64,000 nucleotides of DNA, taken from positions 42,342,709-42,406,708 of the forward strand of contig OX328125.1 in NCBI GenBank assembly GCA_946811695.1. The letters run 5' to 3'. Each line of letters opens with the position of its first letter. The first letter of the stretch is position 1. Made by a program: the position numbers and the translations under genes. Under the pieces are notes generated by a model that saw nothing but the letters and a program-made list of their open reading frames with translations, searched no databases and had not been told where the DNA came from. Source of the DNA: Gonocerus acuteangulatus (taxonomy: Eukaryota; Arthropoda; Insecta; Hemiptera; Coreidae). Below are positions 49,139 through 61,168 of the stretch, in pieces.

Positions 49139-49143
<5 letters not shown>
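48567..49143. other. No gene seen
   Basis: Near 49085-49130 the wording accaaatttcatcaaaattg recalls non-autonomous Helitron interiors, but no ends were found. Confidence 0.35.

Positions 49144-49193
<50 letters not shown>
49144..49193. repeat. (TA)n microsatellite
   Basis: Uninterrupted TA array. Confidence 0.95.
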
Positions 49194-49197
<4 letters not shown>

Positions 49198-49939
49198 TTG
49201 AACCACCGTCATTTTCGGTCTCTAGGGGTTCTGAAACGCAAAATTCTAGCCTACAAAAATAAGTATTTAGTATGTTTTAGTTAAAATTACTAAATTGCTC
49301 ATACCTACTATTGAAAATATCCATAAAGAAGTAAATCTCTGATAAACCAGGCAACAAGAAATTAAAGAAACAATTTAAACTCTGATTTACTGCCGCAAAA
49401 TTAATATAAACAAGATTTCTTATTGCCATCTCTAAGAGAGAGAGGCTGATAAAAAAAACTAGTTTCCGTTGTTTTAATTAAAATAGGAGAGAGCGGATAG
49501 AAATAATGTTTTTCCCGCTAGAGAGCAGAACACTTGCCTAATGAATGTTTTTCTACATTTATGACCCATTTTTGTGTATTTTTTAATTATGTATCAAATG
49601 TTATTTTGCTATTTCTGTAACTAAAAATAGTCATATCGTTGCCGCTAGATAGAATTTTTATTAATATTTGTCAATGGACCGGTCGGGTCTTAATGACACT
49701 AGAGACCCTACAAAAAAAAGTCCGACTTGCAGGAACTACGTTATCATAGCGCGATTCCATTCATATCCCTAGGGTCATTAGTAGGTTTCGATCTTTCATC
49801 AAAAATATAGAATAAAATCGCTAAGAGAAGAAAGATTTATGGCTCCACAGCAGGAAACTGACAGTATCCTAAGCGAAAATGACTCCCTCCGCCTTTTCGA
49901 AGCTCCCGCTAGTAAAACACTAATGCAAATATCTTTGTT
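49194..49939. other. No gene seen
   Basis: Contains gaaactgacagtatcctaag at about 49855, shared in inverse form with 29275-29295. Confidence 0.4.
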
Positions 49940-50102
49940 ATTTTCGGGCTTTTTGCGAAGACCGCATCCAGTTACTTGTGTAGTATCTGTAGTGATTATA
50001 ACGGCGACTCAGCGCACGCGCATAACTCATTAGCTTTTCTATTGGCTATTCGTATTGGCAATTCTATTGGTTGTTGCTGGTAGTAAAGTAACCTTTAACA
50101 CT

Positions 50103-50165
50103 CAAGTCAATCCAACTCACAAAACTAATAGAATTCTATTAATTTTAGCGAGTTGGATTGACTAG
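50103..50165. other. Hairpin
   Basis: caagtcaatccaactc pairs with gagttggattgact about 30 bases on, around an inner palindrome (aatagaattctatta). Confidence 0.7.
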
Positions 50166-50567
50166 AGTTTTGATATATTCATGAGCGAGCGTAGCGAGCG
50201 GAAACGCATAGCACGTATGCCCATAATGCAAAATATAAATATGTTATAGAACCACCGGGCAAAAAAAAAAATCGGGCAAGAGGCCCCTAAACTTCACAAT
50301 TACCATTGATTTTTATAATATTAATCTTTTTAATAATAAATATTGCTCGCTGAAATATATTCTGCCTATTGCCATTTATGTTTTACAAGCCTAAAAGTAT
50401 TACTTACAAACACAGGTTATATAAGGGTTAGTTAGAAACCATATTATATACCTATAGTAGTAAAAAAAAAAAGTTACATTTAGTAGTGATTGCAGTTACT
50501 TTAAATACTTTTCATTACTATATTAACTTTTTATTAGGTACTATATTTATATAATACGGTTTATAAT

Positions 50568-50746
50568 ACTCCCGTGGTCTAGTGGCTAGAGCCTTGGATT
50601 CATAAGCGGGACATGGTGGGTTCGATCCCCACCGGCGGAAGGCATTTTCTCATCCCATGGCTCGTTGGGGAAAATTCCTCGCTGCACCCTGGATGTCGGC
50701 TCTAATGGCCTAGACGTCGAAGCACCGTAAAAGAAAATAAAAAATA
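50568..50746 (+). mobile_element. tRNA-headed SINE, body type A, LINE-like tail T1
   Basis: The head, ctcccgtggtctagtggcta, contains the A box. GGTTCGATCCCC at 50619-50630 is a perfect B box. The body is ggctcgttggggaaaattcc then gctgcaccctggatgtc. The tail is ctctaatggcctagacgtcg then aagcaccgtaaaa with an A-rich end. The minus-strand copy at 20391 matches along its whole length. The head resembles tRNAs with a TGGTCTAGTGG D-arm (Gly/Glu/Asp type), but the anticodon arm is not intact. Confidence 0.85.
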
Positions 50747-50895
50747 GGTAGGGTTTATAACCTTAGATAACCTGTAAAGAAGAATGTAGATAACCTGCAA
50801 AGAACCAGTAAGGTAATTCGTAAGTACAAATATCACGGCTTAAAATCACGACAGATACTTCGAAACTGGATGCAGTCTTCGCAAAAAGACTTTTT

Positions 50896-51739
50896 TAGTT
50901 AATAAAAAATCAAGTTAGAAAATAATAGTAGGGCTGAGCCAGAGAGAGTCGCTGATCAGCTGAAGCTGGTGGCATCGGTGTTGTCACCTTGAGGTGAAGT
51001 TATGAACTCGTATTCGATTCTTGGTATCTTCCTTTATTTAAGATCAGGTTCCCGAGAGAAGATGTGTTCACTCTCACTCCGCAGAAGGCGGCTACATTCT
51101 CCAAGAACCAATGATTATATATTAGGTCTTTGGAGCACACAGGTGACACCCCGGGATACACAGCCCACCTGACAAACCCCCAAAATTCACCCAATTCAGT
51201 CTCGTTCAACAGGAGAATGGCAAGATCCAATCATTTAATGACGATTTTTTATATTATTTATTTCCGAAATAAGTAGGTAACATTTTGGGGCAACATAGTA
51301 GTGATAGTAATTTTTATCTCCTTGCGAAGAAACTGGCGAGATATCGTCCTAGTCTTAAGAGAAATATTTTGAAAAAAAAAAATGGTTTAATATAAATGGT
51401 GATTTACCACTACAAATCAATATACAAATAGGCAATTTGGGCCAAATTAAAACATGTTTATGAAATCGAATTCTTAAAGATTCTATTAAAATTATTGAGA
51501 AATATCTTAAGATATTTAAAAGAATAAACTTATTTGCTCCTTACCGAGCTAACCGATAACAACCCTTCGACTTTGTGACAAATAGTGGGTGGATTCGTAA
51601 TTATTATGCGATGAGCACGTAACTAGGCGGCTAGTCGGTCAGGTATTCCGCCACCATTCAGTTTCCTAAAATAAGCCGGTAGGAGAAGATCGCGTCATGC
51701 TTCCAAAAGTAAGATATACTTCTCTTTATAAAAGTAGAA
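50896..51739. other. Unassigned; weak B-box-like site near 51010
   Basis: ctcgtattcgattcttgg at about 51007-51024 resembles a decayed pol III B box, and 50930-51235 is less AT-rich, so a further SINE is possible. A 76-codon minus frame there (51230-51000) is unrecognised. Confidence 0.3.
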
Positions 51740-52430
51740 TCATGGAATTAGCGAACAGGTTGGAACTGTACAATAAATCTCTTAGTCGATTCGACGAAGA
51801 GGCTTTTGATAAAAGTAATATCTTCGTCTTCCTAGGTTAACAGATTGAACTATTTCATACTGGCTTCTTTTACTCTGGAAGCTTGATGATGACCTTTTTC
51901 ATTCTAGAATTATTGATTCTTTCTAAAAACAAATATCATAATAGGAGATTTTGGAGGAGTCACAAAGTGCAGCGGATATGGTTGATGAGTTCTCTTCACC
52001 TGATGAAGAGGCGGAAGACTTGGATGGACTTGACGAAACCGCTTATGACGTTGAAGTAGAAGATGCTTTTAATTCCACTATTCATAATATTGAAAAAAAA
52101 AAATAAAACTAAAGAACAAAAAGAAAAACAGATAATTTACCTTCTACTCGAAAGGAGATAAAAAGTACAAGAGTAAAAGTAGAGGAGGCGAAGCATTGTA
52201 ATACTATAAAGTCAATGAAAAAACAACTGATACAATGGGTACCACGAATGGTAAGATTCCAGCCACAAATATTGTTCATAAGTGACCAGGTTCAGCGAGC
52301 TATAAAACAACAGGAGTGTTTTGATTTTTTTCTCTTTGCCAGGTTGAAAAAAAAACAACTTTGGGTTTGTTTTTTTTTACATCTTAAACCCCCCCCCCCA
52401 ATTGTCTGTCTTATTTATTATTCATTGTAA
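51740..52430 (+). other. Possible eroded coding stretch with acidic then basic segments
   Basis: A plus frame at 51740 opens MELANRLELYNKSLSRFDEE. From about 51943 another piece reads EILEESQSAADMVDEFSSPD followed by a strongly acidic run (DEEAEDLDGLDE) and, after a stop, a Lys/Arg-rich run. Stops and frame changes break it. Acidic-to-basic layouts occur in chromatin and transposon accessory proteins, but no family can be named. Confidence 0.25.
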
Positions 52431-53540
52431 ATTTACCTTAATTTTATATTTAAGATAGTTGGCTTTTGAATAAAGCACTTTTTTGCGCCTTCCTTAATAC
52501 GCAATACCTGGTGTCCCAAGGTAATTCTGTCCAACACATACCGACCTTCTAATCTACCAAAGAGATATACCAGTATAGCAAAATTTCAAGGTCTACACAA
52601 CACTTTATGGAACGTGCGTTAGCAGCTCTTGGGCTATATTGAAATGATTATCTAAAGGTTGGAGTAAAAACTAAAAGGATTTTAATCCACTCTGTATTTT
52701 GGTCGATACCATTGGATAGAAGCCATTAAAGAAAAGGTGGATTCACTTTAGGCCTACGATCGAATGTCAGTACTGATTTCCAAATCTCTCCCGATTGTAT
52801 TTTTTATAGTGCGGTTCTTTCCAACGACAATGAAATAATCCTCCCAGAAGTACTCCTAAAAAAAGACCTACCTCGAGGTGGTTCCTCCCAAAAGGCCTAA
52901 ACATCTCGGGTCGGTTTCCATTTAAAGACCACTGACGGAGAAGCTCCAAGAATTCGGGACCTTTAATTGCAGCACTAAACGAGTTTACTGCCCTAGCTCA
53001 CCACTTTATGTCCTAAGAAGGGTCCAATATTCGCCAGCATCTAACTTCAGGATCTAACTTCTTGGTTGTATCTCTCTCCTTTCGGGACCTACATTGTGTC
53101 TCTGCTGCGAAAAATTCAATAAAGGTTCACGACCATAGGGACATTCCTCGGTTCTCTACATTAAAACCCCAACTGGGACGAATCTACTGGTTTCCGATAG
53201 CTTTATGTCTCGAGATGATGTGGAGTACTAACTCTAACGTATGATTAATATCATCGCCGAAATATACCAGCCCAAGGAGTTATTTTCATTCTTAGAAGTA
53301 TGTACGTCTATAGCGCTGTAACAAATAATGTGCATGTTTTTCTTTCTGAGTAATAAAACATTATACTATCACATTCATTGTTTTGACCGACAGCAGGAAA
53401 CTAAAGGAAAACAGCTATCCTTAAACAGCATCTTAAAAAAATCGTTGAATAGAGACAGTTAATTTTTTATTTTCAAGCATTTTTATGAAAGAGTAATTTT
53501 ACTTCAGAATAATTTAAATATATTATTCAATTAAATTTAG
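52431..53540. other. Unassigned GC-richer stretch
   Basis: 52500-53240 is noticeably less AT-rich than its flanks and has scattered open frames on both strands (for example minus 52949-52767 and plus 53062-53244). No motif was recognised. It may be old retroelement sequence. Confidence 0.3.
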
Positions 53541-53888
53541 AATTTATTTATTTATTTACGGAGCTTCACAACAGCAAGGCGCTTTGCTCACATAAATGGT
53601 TAATAAAACATAATGAATAAAAAACAATATAGAATTTATACAATTAAAAAAAATGAAATAAAATAAAATAAATGATAAAATAAAGAAATAAAAATAAAAA
53701 TAAAATATACAAGAAAAATTACACAGTTAATTAATAAAAATTTAGAAAATTATGATAATAATAAGTAAAATAATTTTTTATTGCAAGATAAAAATCATTA
53801 TTATGTCTGTGTTTGCATTCGTAGAGATTTAATAAGAGGACTCTTTTTAAGCCATATCCACGTGCGCGCGCACACACGCACACACACA

Positions 53889-53927
<39 letters not shown>

Positions 53928-54160
53928 GCACGCACGCACGCACGAACACAAACGCACGCACGAACACAAACGCACGCACGAACATAAACGCACGCACGAA
54001 CACAAACGCACGCACGAATACACACACACACACTTACAGTGACTCACACACATACATCCATACCTGCATAATGCGATGCGAACATAAGGCTTTTTGTGTC
54101 GTTATAAAGTTTTAGTTTTTGTAAGTGTTGTAGTATGGTACCAATGTGTGGGCTTTTAGA
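53541..54160 (-). pseudogene. LINE 3' end: last codons, repeat-filled 3' UTR and tail
   Basis: On the minus strand, near 54160-54105, SPHIGTILQHLQKLKLY matches the final residues (SPHINTILHYLKNNNLY) of the LINE ending at 63584. The 3' UTR holds a long CA/CGCA repeat (53863-54030). It ends gttgtgaagctccgtaaata followed by AATA repeats at 53541-53558. Everything upstream of the last ~20 codons is absent: a strongly 5'-truncated copy. Confidence 0.65.
53863..54030. repeat. (CA)n / (CGCA)n compound microsatellite
   Basis: A CA array followed by repeating acgcacgcacgaacacaa units of about 20 bp. The Val-Cys and Thr-His frames are artefacts. Confidence 0.95.
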
Positions 54161-54545
54161 ATTAAAGCGAGATTATGTGATTATCTCACTAAAAGATGTG
54201 ACAAAAAAAAGACGCATACAGAATGAAACCTACACTTTTGAAATTTTAAGCAGTGATTTCTCGAAATGATATCATCCTGTTACTAATTGGAAGTTCTTAA
54301 CCGTTTTCGAGAAATTTAATTTAATAGAATCGTCCAATCGTTTGCTTTGGTGTCACACCCATATATACGCATACAAGGACATTTCTCATAGAGTTGACGT
54401 CCAAAACGGGGTTTATTCCAATGCATGGAACGCGGTAACGCGCCAGACAGGTGGACTCTCATATAAATCCTAGCATAGTCTAGCACCCTCTAATTAGAGC
54501 ACTATTGATTATTTATCATTACCTCAAAGTTAAGCTATAGATTAG

Positions 54546-54585
<40 letters not shown>

Positions 54586-54920
54586 TGTTTGTAAGAGGAT
54601 TCATATTGCTGAATGCCCTTTAGAGTTACAAACACGTATCTGTTGTTTTGCCTACGTCTTCCTTTGAAGTCCAACGCCCACTGTTCAATTTCCAAATAAC
54701 TTGATCGAACTTGAGGAAAGTAACTTTTGACAAGAATACAAATGAAGTACAAGTCTTGAGAAAAATTATTTCCCTGGGAAATCCGGTAGAACAAATCTAG
54801 CTTCAGTCATAGCCGCAATAGGAAAATATTCTTTCATTGAAAAATGATAATTTAGAGGCTGCTGCTATTGATATTTTGCTGTAGTCATTACATTCCGGGA
54901 GGGCAATGGAGAAAATTTTA
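54161..54920. other. No gene seen; (TA)n at 54549-54581
   Basis: A short TA array lies inside. The minus frame 54794-54519 has no recognisable family. Confidence 0.5.
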
Positions 54921-56284
54921 TCTATATATATAAAAATCACGTGTCTGTCTGTTTTTCTGTTTTTCTGTTCGTCTGTTTGTTTGTTCCTTATAAAAATCCA
55001 CACCGCTTGACTGATATTGACCAAACTTCACACATAGATACGTCTTGATCCGGCAAATCTCGTAGTCTAGCTCAAAATCTTCTAGGATTCACAGTTCGGG
55101 AGTTACGCCTTCGAAAATGTCATTTATGAAGGAGTAAGTTCTCTGAAATAGCCATTTTCTTCAAGTGATGCAACTTCTTCAAAGAAGAACGGCAATATAG
55201 ATGGAAATTAGCAAGCCAACAAAACTCTTTTTTTTTTAAGTTTTACTTTCTTTTTGTTTTACTTTTTTTTAAGTTATACTTATTTTTAAAGTTTTATTTT
55301 AACTTCTTTTAAAGTTTTACCTATTCTCAAAATAGGCTTATATTCTCAGAATTTGGAGAAAAATCATATTTCTGTTTAAGAAGTATACATCAAGTAAGAC
55401 AACACTAGGCTCCTAGGTGTTATTCTGTTTTGCGACAGAATTAAGCTTGCAAATACATTTAAACAGTTTAAGTTTTTAACAAATCTTTTTTGAAACATTT
55501 CGTTAAAACTTTGTTTTAAAACATTTCAGTTTTAACCTTTGTTTGTTTAATTACAAATTACAATTTAAATTACATTACGTTTGCAAACGTGTGTATCAAA
55601 CGTTTTTAACTTTGAACTTTTTTAAGTTTGAACATTTTTTAAGTCTACCTTTTAGCCTTTTAAGTCTATCTTAAAGTAATAAAAAGTAAATATATCGTAT
55701 AATATAAATTTATTTCTGTAGGACAACACTGGGCTTAGAAGCCATTTTTCTTTTGCCATAAAACATTTACGTTTTAAGCTTGAAATTTTTTTCTTTTTGT
55801 AGCCTTAGCATTCATACATCTACTTTTTAAGTTTCATGAAACTTTTTTAAGTGTCTGCAAACTTTATAAGTTTTCAAACGTGCGTTAATCAAACTTCATA
55901 AAGTTTGCAAAAGTGTCTGCATCAAACTTTTTTAAGTTTGGTGTTTTCATTTATCTTATAGCCTTAAGGAAGTCAAGTAAGTAGAACTATAAGTTTAACT
56001 TCCATTCCCTTTGTTTACTAGTTTTGTTACTATGCTATTTTATTGCTTATTAAAAACTATGCCTTTAATAATTAATTTATGCCTCCGTTTTATCACATGC
56101 ATTTGCTTAGTAAAAGCTTGCAAATACATTTAAACGGTTTATGTTTTTAACAAATCTATTTCGAAACATTTCGTTAAAACTGTGTTTTAAAACAATTCAG
56201 TTTTAACCTTTGTTTGTCTATTTTCATCTTTTAGTTATGCCATACATGGTGTTAATATAGAATATAGAAGTGTTTAATTGCTTG

Positions 56285-57157
56285 GAAAATTAACCAATAA
56301 GAGAATTAAAATTATGAGATGTGACAATGGTAAAGAATATTTAAATAGTATGATTTATGCTTTTACAAAAAATAAGAGTATCTAAATTAATCCATGCCCT
56401 CATATATTCACAAATTAAAGAGAACTGCTGACCAATTTTTTAGAACCATTATGAATATATGTCATTGTTTACTGGCAGAATCTATTGTTGTAAAAAAGTT
56501 GTGGCCAAAAATTGTTTGTGGAGCAACTTATTTGAAAAATCGCACTTTAGCTAAAACCATTGAGAATAAAACATCCTATAAAATATATTTGGAAAGAAAC
56601 CAGTTGTTTCTAAGTTACGTTTATATGGTAGTAAAGTTGTTCTTAAGAAACCAGAACAAATAACGACTTTTAAATGGGGTAAGAAGGTGAATATTTGCAT
56701 TTTAATCCGTTATAGTGAAGCTCGGGAGTACTTTTGAATAATAAAATCATAGTCACTATGCATGTTGATGATGATTAGTTAATAGTTAGGTTAGTGGGAA
56801 CTGATGAAAAATTTTAATGAAGAAAAGGAACCGGACTTGATTAATTTTTAGATGAAAGCCTTGGATAAATACAAATGTATAGTTTTAAACAAAATAATAC
56901 TTGGGATTTAGTTGAAAATAAGAAAGTTGTGAATGCAAAATGTTGACCAGTTGGACATAGAGACTGCATTCTTAAATGGTAAAATCAATTCGGAAGTGAG
57001 GAGATTGGTATCAAAGTTGGACAACTCCACTTTTTTTCAATTGAAAAAAATGGAGTTGTCTAACATTTGAGTCAAATGAATATATTGGAGACATGCTTAC
57101 AAACTCATTGTATAAAGAAACATTTGAGAAATTCAGAAATATGTTAAATTTGATATA
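56285..57157 (+). pseudogene. Captured Copia pol fragment (copy 2)
   Basis: Same order and breaks as in copy 1: KIMRCDNGKEYLNSM, a stop, HKLKRTADQFFRTIMN, AYLKNRTL-like (ATYLKNRTLAKTIENKTS), NTWDLVENKKVVNAK, and the RNase H end EYIGDMLTNSL. A deletion after KINSE differs slightly from copy 1. Confidence 0.78.
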
Positions 57158-57930
57158 TATATATTGTTGATATCATATATTGTTCATACTTCCTGCCTTA
57201 GGGAGGAACATTTTTGTCGGTTATACAATTTATAATATGAAGTGATGTACATCTTGCTGTTTGTAATAAATGAATATGAACTTGACATGCTTTTATGAAT
57301 CTCCCACACTTTTACTACTTTTAAATAATTTCTTATCTCAACAATTTTAATTATAAAAAGGGTCAAAAGGCACATTTAATTTTAAAAATACGGTAGTAAT
57401 ACCCATTATGAATAACTTCCAGAAGGAATCAATTACATTCTCTTCTAGATTTGTACCAAAAATATTTACTTTATTATCATAAATTATTCCTCCATGCCCT
57501 CAATCTTAGAACCTTTAAAAAAATATGTTCCATTAAGGAGAATGCAGCAACCATGGAGTTTTATATCATTTTTATTGTTTCATAACGTTTTGTCCATCGC
57601 AAGCCTAACTTAATTTCACTTTTAATATTTAAATTTATATCATTTTAATTTGCTGTCATGGAATTGTCTTTAAACCATTTCCTTCTTATTAAAATGAATT
57701 CTTTCATTTATCCCCCCCCCCAGGTGAATTGAATTTTCCATGCAATTTTCTATTAATCTAAATATGCCAAGCCTCTTTATTATTGACATATTTACACCCA
57801 GCAGTTTTATTACATTTTTGTATCTGCTTTCTTTTGTCTGAGATATTTATATCCTCTGACTACTCCATTATTTAAATACGCTTGCAATTTGTGCACAATA
57901 TTGTTGCAAAATCAAAAAAAAAAAAAAAAG

Positions 57931-58258
57931 GCCACGAGGACCCTAAGTGGCAGATACTATAGAGGAATCTGATTCATGACTGTACAGCACACTAGGGAGA
58001 TAGTGTGGTCAGTACTATGCTCCAGCCGCCTGACTTTCCCCTAGGCTGCTTCGACACCTCAAGCCATTAGCACCCAGGGTATCCATTGGTAAATTTATTA
58101 AAGGCTGGGTTGACCTAGGGACTGCCAGTGAGGCCAAATTCAACCCAAGAACGAAGACATTAGAAGAAAAAATCTTTATTGTTTGCTCGAGATTCGATCT
58201 CAGGTGCTCCAGTTTATTAGTCCAGTGCTCTACCACTGAGCTAACCTCGACCCCTCGC
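57931..58258 (-). mobile_element. tRNA-Ile-like SINE inside Helitron copy 2
   Basis: Same A box (tagctcagtggtagagc), B box (gagatcgaatctc) and body as 36712-37036, with a longer T-run on its minus-strand 3' side. Confidence 0.8.
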
Positions 58259-59128
58259 CAAATCAAATTAATCCCCCATTAATTTATTTAGTATAAGTCC
58301 TTATTGAAATTCCCAAATAGCTTTAATTCATTGTTGTCTATAGCTGCAACAAAAATATCTAAATTTGTTTTTCTTAGATACCCCTATTTCCTATGACAAA
58401 AGGGCTATCCTTAAAGAAGAGCTCATAAACCTTAAGATTTGAAAGAGAAGCTTTAATATAACGGAAGATGTCAACAACAAAATGTGAAAGTTTATTTGGA
58501 ACAAAAAGTTTTTAATACTTTCCTTTTGGCTCAATTAACATAAATCCTGCATCAATTACTTTTTCGATCATAGAAAGAAAAACCTTAGTTACAGATTATT
58601 ACATGAAAAGGTATAGAACATAACATATTAATATTATATTTAAAAAAACAAAAACAATATAAATAAAGAATAGTTATACTAGATTAAAACTTATAACTAA
58701 GTAAGTATAACCTTAATTAAATGCTTCATTTTGTTGCTATTTTTTAATATATATTTATATATGGACTTCACATTATTTTCTTTAAAAAATTATACACAGG
58801 TAGTTTGGTTAGGATTTTCTTTTAGGTGGTACTACAATTACATGATTCCAGTATACTTTTTAAATTAAGGGTTAATTTATTTTCCACCCCACATTCAGTG
58901 AAAATTTGAAAAATATTTTTTTTAACTGAGCTCTCAACTTATAAACTTACTTTCTCATAATTTGAACAATTGTCATATAATCATTCATTTTAATATATAA
59001 TATAAAATAGGAGTACCATGACATGCTGGGTAACAGGTATTTAATATGAAACATGTGTAGCATGCCACACCCGGTAACACCTATTTAATATAAAGTAGGT
59101 GTAGCATGGCACACCGGGTAACAGCTAG

Positions 59129-61168
59129 TCATATATAAAATCATCCCTCAATGAATATATAAAATAATTCTCAAATGAATTCCTCAAATTGTGGATTTCT
59201 TTATTTTTTTATTTCTGCATGTAAGTATATTATAATTATCAAAAATACTAATTAATAGAGAAATTTTCTCTATGCGTAGTTCACATAATTTCTCTAATGT
59301 TTGCATAATTTTCTAATACGGCATAGCTCCTACTGCGATAACACTGACATTTAAAAATGCTTATCGTCTGCGAGTGTGAGAGTATAATTTTAATTAAATA
59401 AATTGCAGACAATTTTTATAACATATACTAAACCCTAATAGATAAAATTTAAGTTTTCCCCTCAATATCTGTAATAGAAGTTATTATTCTGTGACTTTAG
59501 CTAGTCTAGCAGCTATTCAATTTATTGCCTTAAGGAAAAATTTTTTTAAAAAACAAAAACATATAAAAAGGATAAACCTGATTGCTCTTCCTTCCTTGAT
59601 CCAGCGTATGCAAATTATATATTATTGACTGAATATTTCTAACATGAGAATAAATTATATATTAAATACAAAGAAAACAGTTTAGAATAATACGCCTTAT
59701 TAAAATAAACTATTTACAGAAAAAATATTATTTAGTATATTTAATATTTCTTGTTTTGGCTTAACTTTACTAGCTCTGTCCAATTTAAGGAAAAGTGAAG
59801 AAGTAGGTCTTGGTAAATAATATGATTATACAAAGTCAAGCCGCTTGATCAGTTGTTTACTCACAATAACAATAAGTATTATGTTAATGTCTTCAGCACC
59901 CAATTCACAATAATTAAATCAAATTATTTCCTAACAAAAGTGTAGGTAAAATATAATTGTCGATTATCAATTTATTTACGTCATATTATCATATATCTGG
60001 TCTTACAAGGTAGGCATGCTTTGTACAAGATAATCTATTTATTAAATGTGACCTTAAAGTATTGAGGAAAACGGTATTTTTATTCCAAATAAGAGAATTG
60101 CTCTAAAGCGCGTCACAAAATTGATTATGATCAGTAGGCAGTCGAAGAAGCGAACACAGCGCGAGACTTAAAATGTGATGTGAACGCGAAAACTATTCTT
60201 TTGGAAAAATAATTCGGAAAGTAGACTATCCTCTTACAGAACACAAAGATTGCCCAATTTCAGAGCGTCACAATAAATTGATACTCGAAGAATTGCGCAT
60301 TGGTCGAACATAATATTCTCTAACACATTTACTAGAGGCTTACACCCCGAAATTTGAAACCTGCCAGGCGATAATGCGGACTGACATCACTGCCCTATAT
60401 ATTTTAAACTGTTGCTGTTCATATTTAGACATTATTTAACAACTGATTTATCATCGTCATCCAAATAGGGAAGGTAAAAAAGAAAAATCATACTGGACTA
60501 ATACTTCTCTAATGTGCCGGGGTTAGATGGCTGTGGGCGATAATAAAAATTTATAGCTTGTGAAGGACTAGAAATGCGACGAAAAGTCCGTGAGGTATCT
60601 GCCTGAACTATCCATGGCATCCAGTCTTCACCAATTACAAGACCCGGAATCTTCGCGGAAACCGTCGGCATCAATAAATTTCTAACAGGTACAGCTCGCC
60701 GTTAGAGACGAGTGGATTTCGTTGTCGTTCTGATAAGAGAATACCAGCTGGTGCGAGCAGCCACGAGGGCTCGGAAGTGTAAAAGCTTCTCGTACTTCCA
60801 TTAAAAGCCGCTCATAAAGAAAGGTATAGTGATGTTGAGGAAAGATGTCCTCGCGCTTTCCCCGGTCAAATAGTTCAGATTTAAAACAGAGGAATTTGCA
60901 AAACACACTGTGAAAAGAATTATTATTATTCTTACATTGTGTTCACATTCGTGTCAAAATTTTTAGATTGGCCTTGTTCAAACTCATTATTATTATTATT
61001 TATTCATGATGATGTATTGCGTCTTTAGGAACTAACATATTTTTGGGAGCTGATGCAGATGATTCAATAAGCGATGCCACGATAAAAAAAACTTTGTTTA
61101 AATTCGGTGGAATTGTTTTCTAGCAACCGATGTGGGTATAAACAAATAAAAATAAATATATATTAAAA
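59129..61168. other. Mostly unassigned; weak LINE-like piece at 60230-60420
   Basis: On the plus strand LILEELRIGRT, a stop, then YSLTHLLEA and a spaced Cys faintly recall the RLRIGHTxLTH region of the LINE fragments, but the match is poor. 60480-60910 is GC-richer with a 74-codon minus frame (60906-60682) of unknown nature. The remainder is AT-rich. Confidence 0.3.

Larger units (their letters stand above)
49940..50895. mobile_element. Inverted-repeat element with a nested SINE
   Basis: The left end, ctttttgcgaagaccgcatc then cagttac and gtatctgtagtgatt, is repeated inverted at about 50830-50895 (aatcacgacagatact, aactggatgcagtcttcgc, aaaaag). The inverted ends are about 60 bp with some mismatches. 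Between them lie a 63-bp hairpin (50103) and a SINE (50568). No coding capacity. Confidence 0.55.
54921..59128 (+). mobile_element. Composite Helitron, copy 2 (4208 bp)
   Basis: Co-linear with 33699-37907 from TCTATATATATAAAAATCAC to the terminal acaccgggtaacagctag. It again lies between A (54920) and T (59129). It holds the same Copia fragment, C-run (57713-57722) and SINE. Differences are scattered substitutions and small indels, so the two are separate transpositions of one composite. Its 3' end has three complete 44-bp units starting at 59013, 59057 and 59101. Confidence 0.88.

Noticed and set aside
53863..54030. CRISPR-like array
   Set aside because: The ~20-bp units are compound microsatellite repeats without distinct spacers, in a eukaryotic-type context.
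53731..54053. Val-Cys/Thr-His frames
   Set aside because: Translation of CA/CGCA repeats. The same applies to frames at 8073-8291 and 41784-42115, and to Glu-Arg frames over the CT repeat at 29520-29715.
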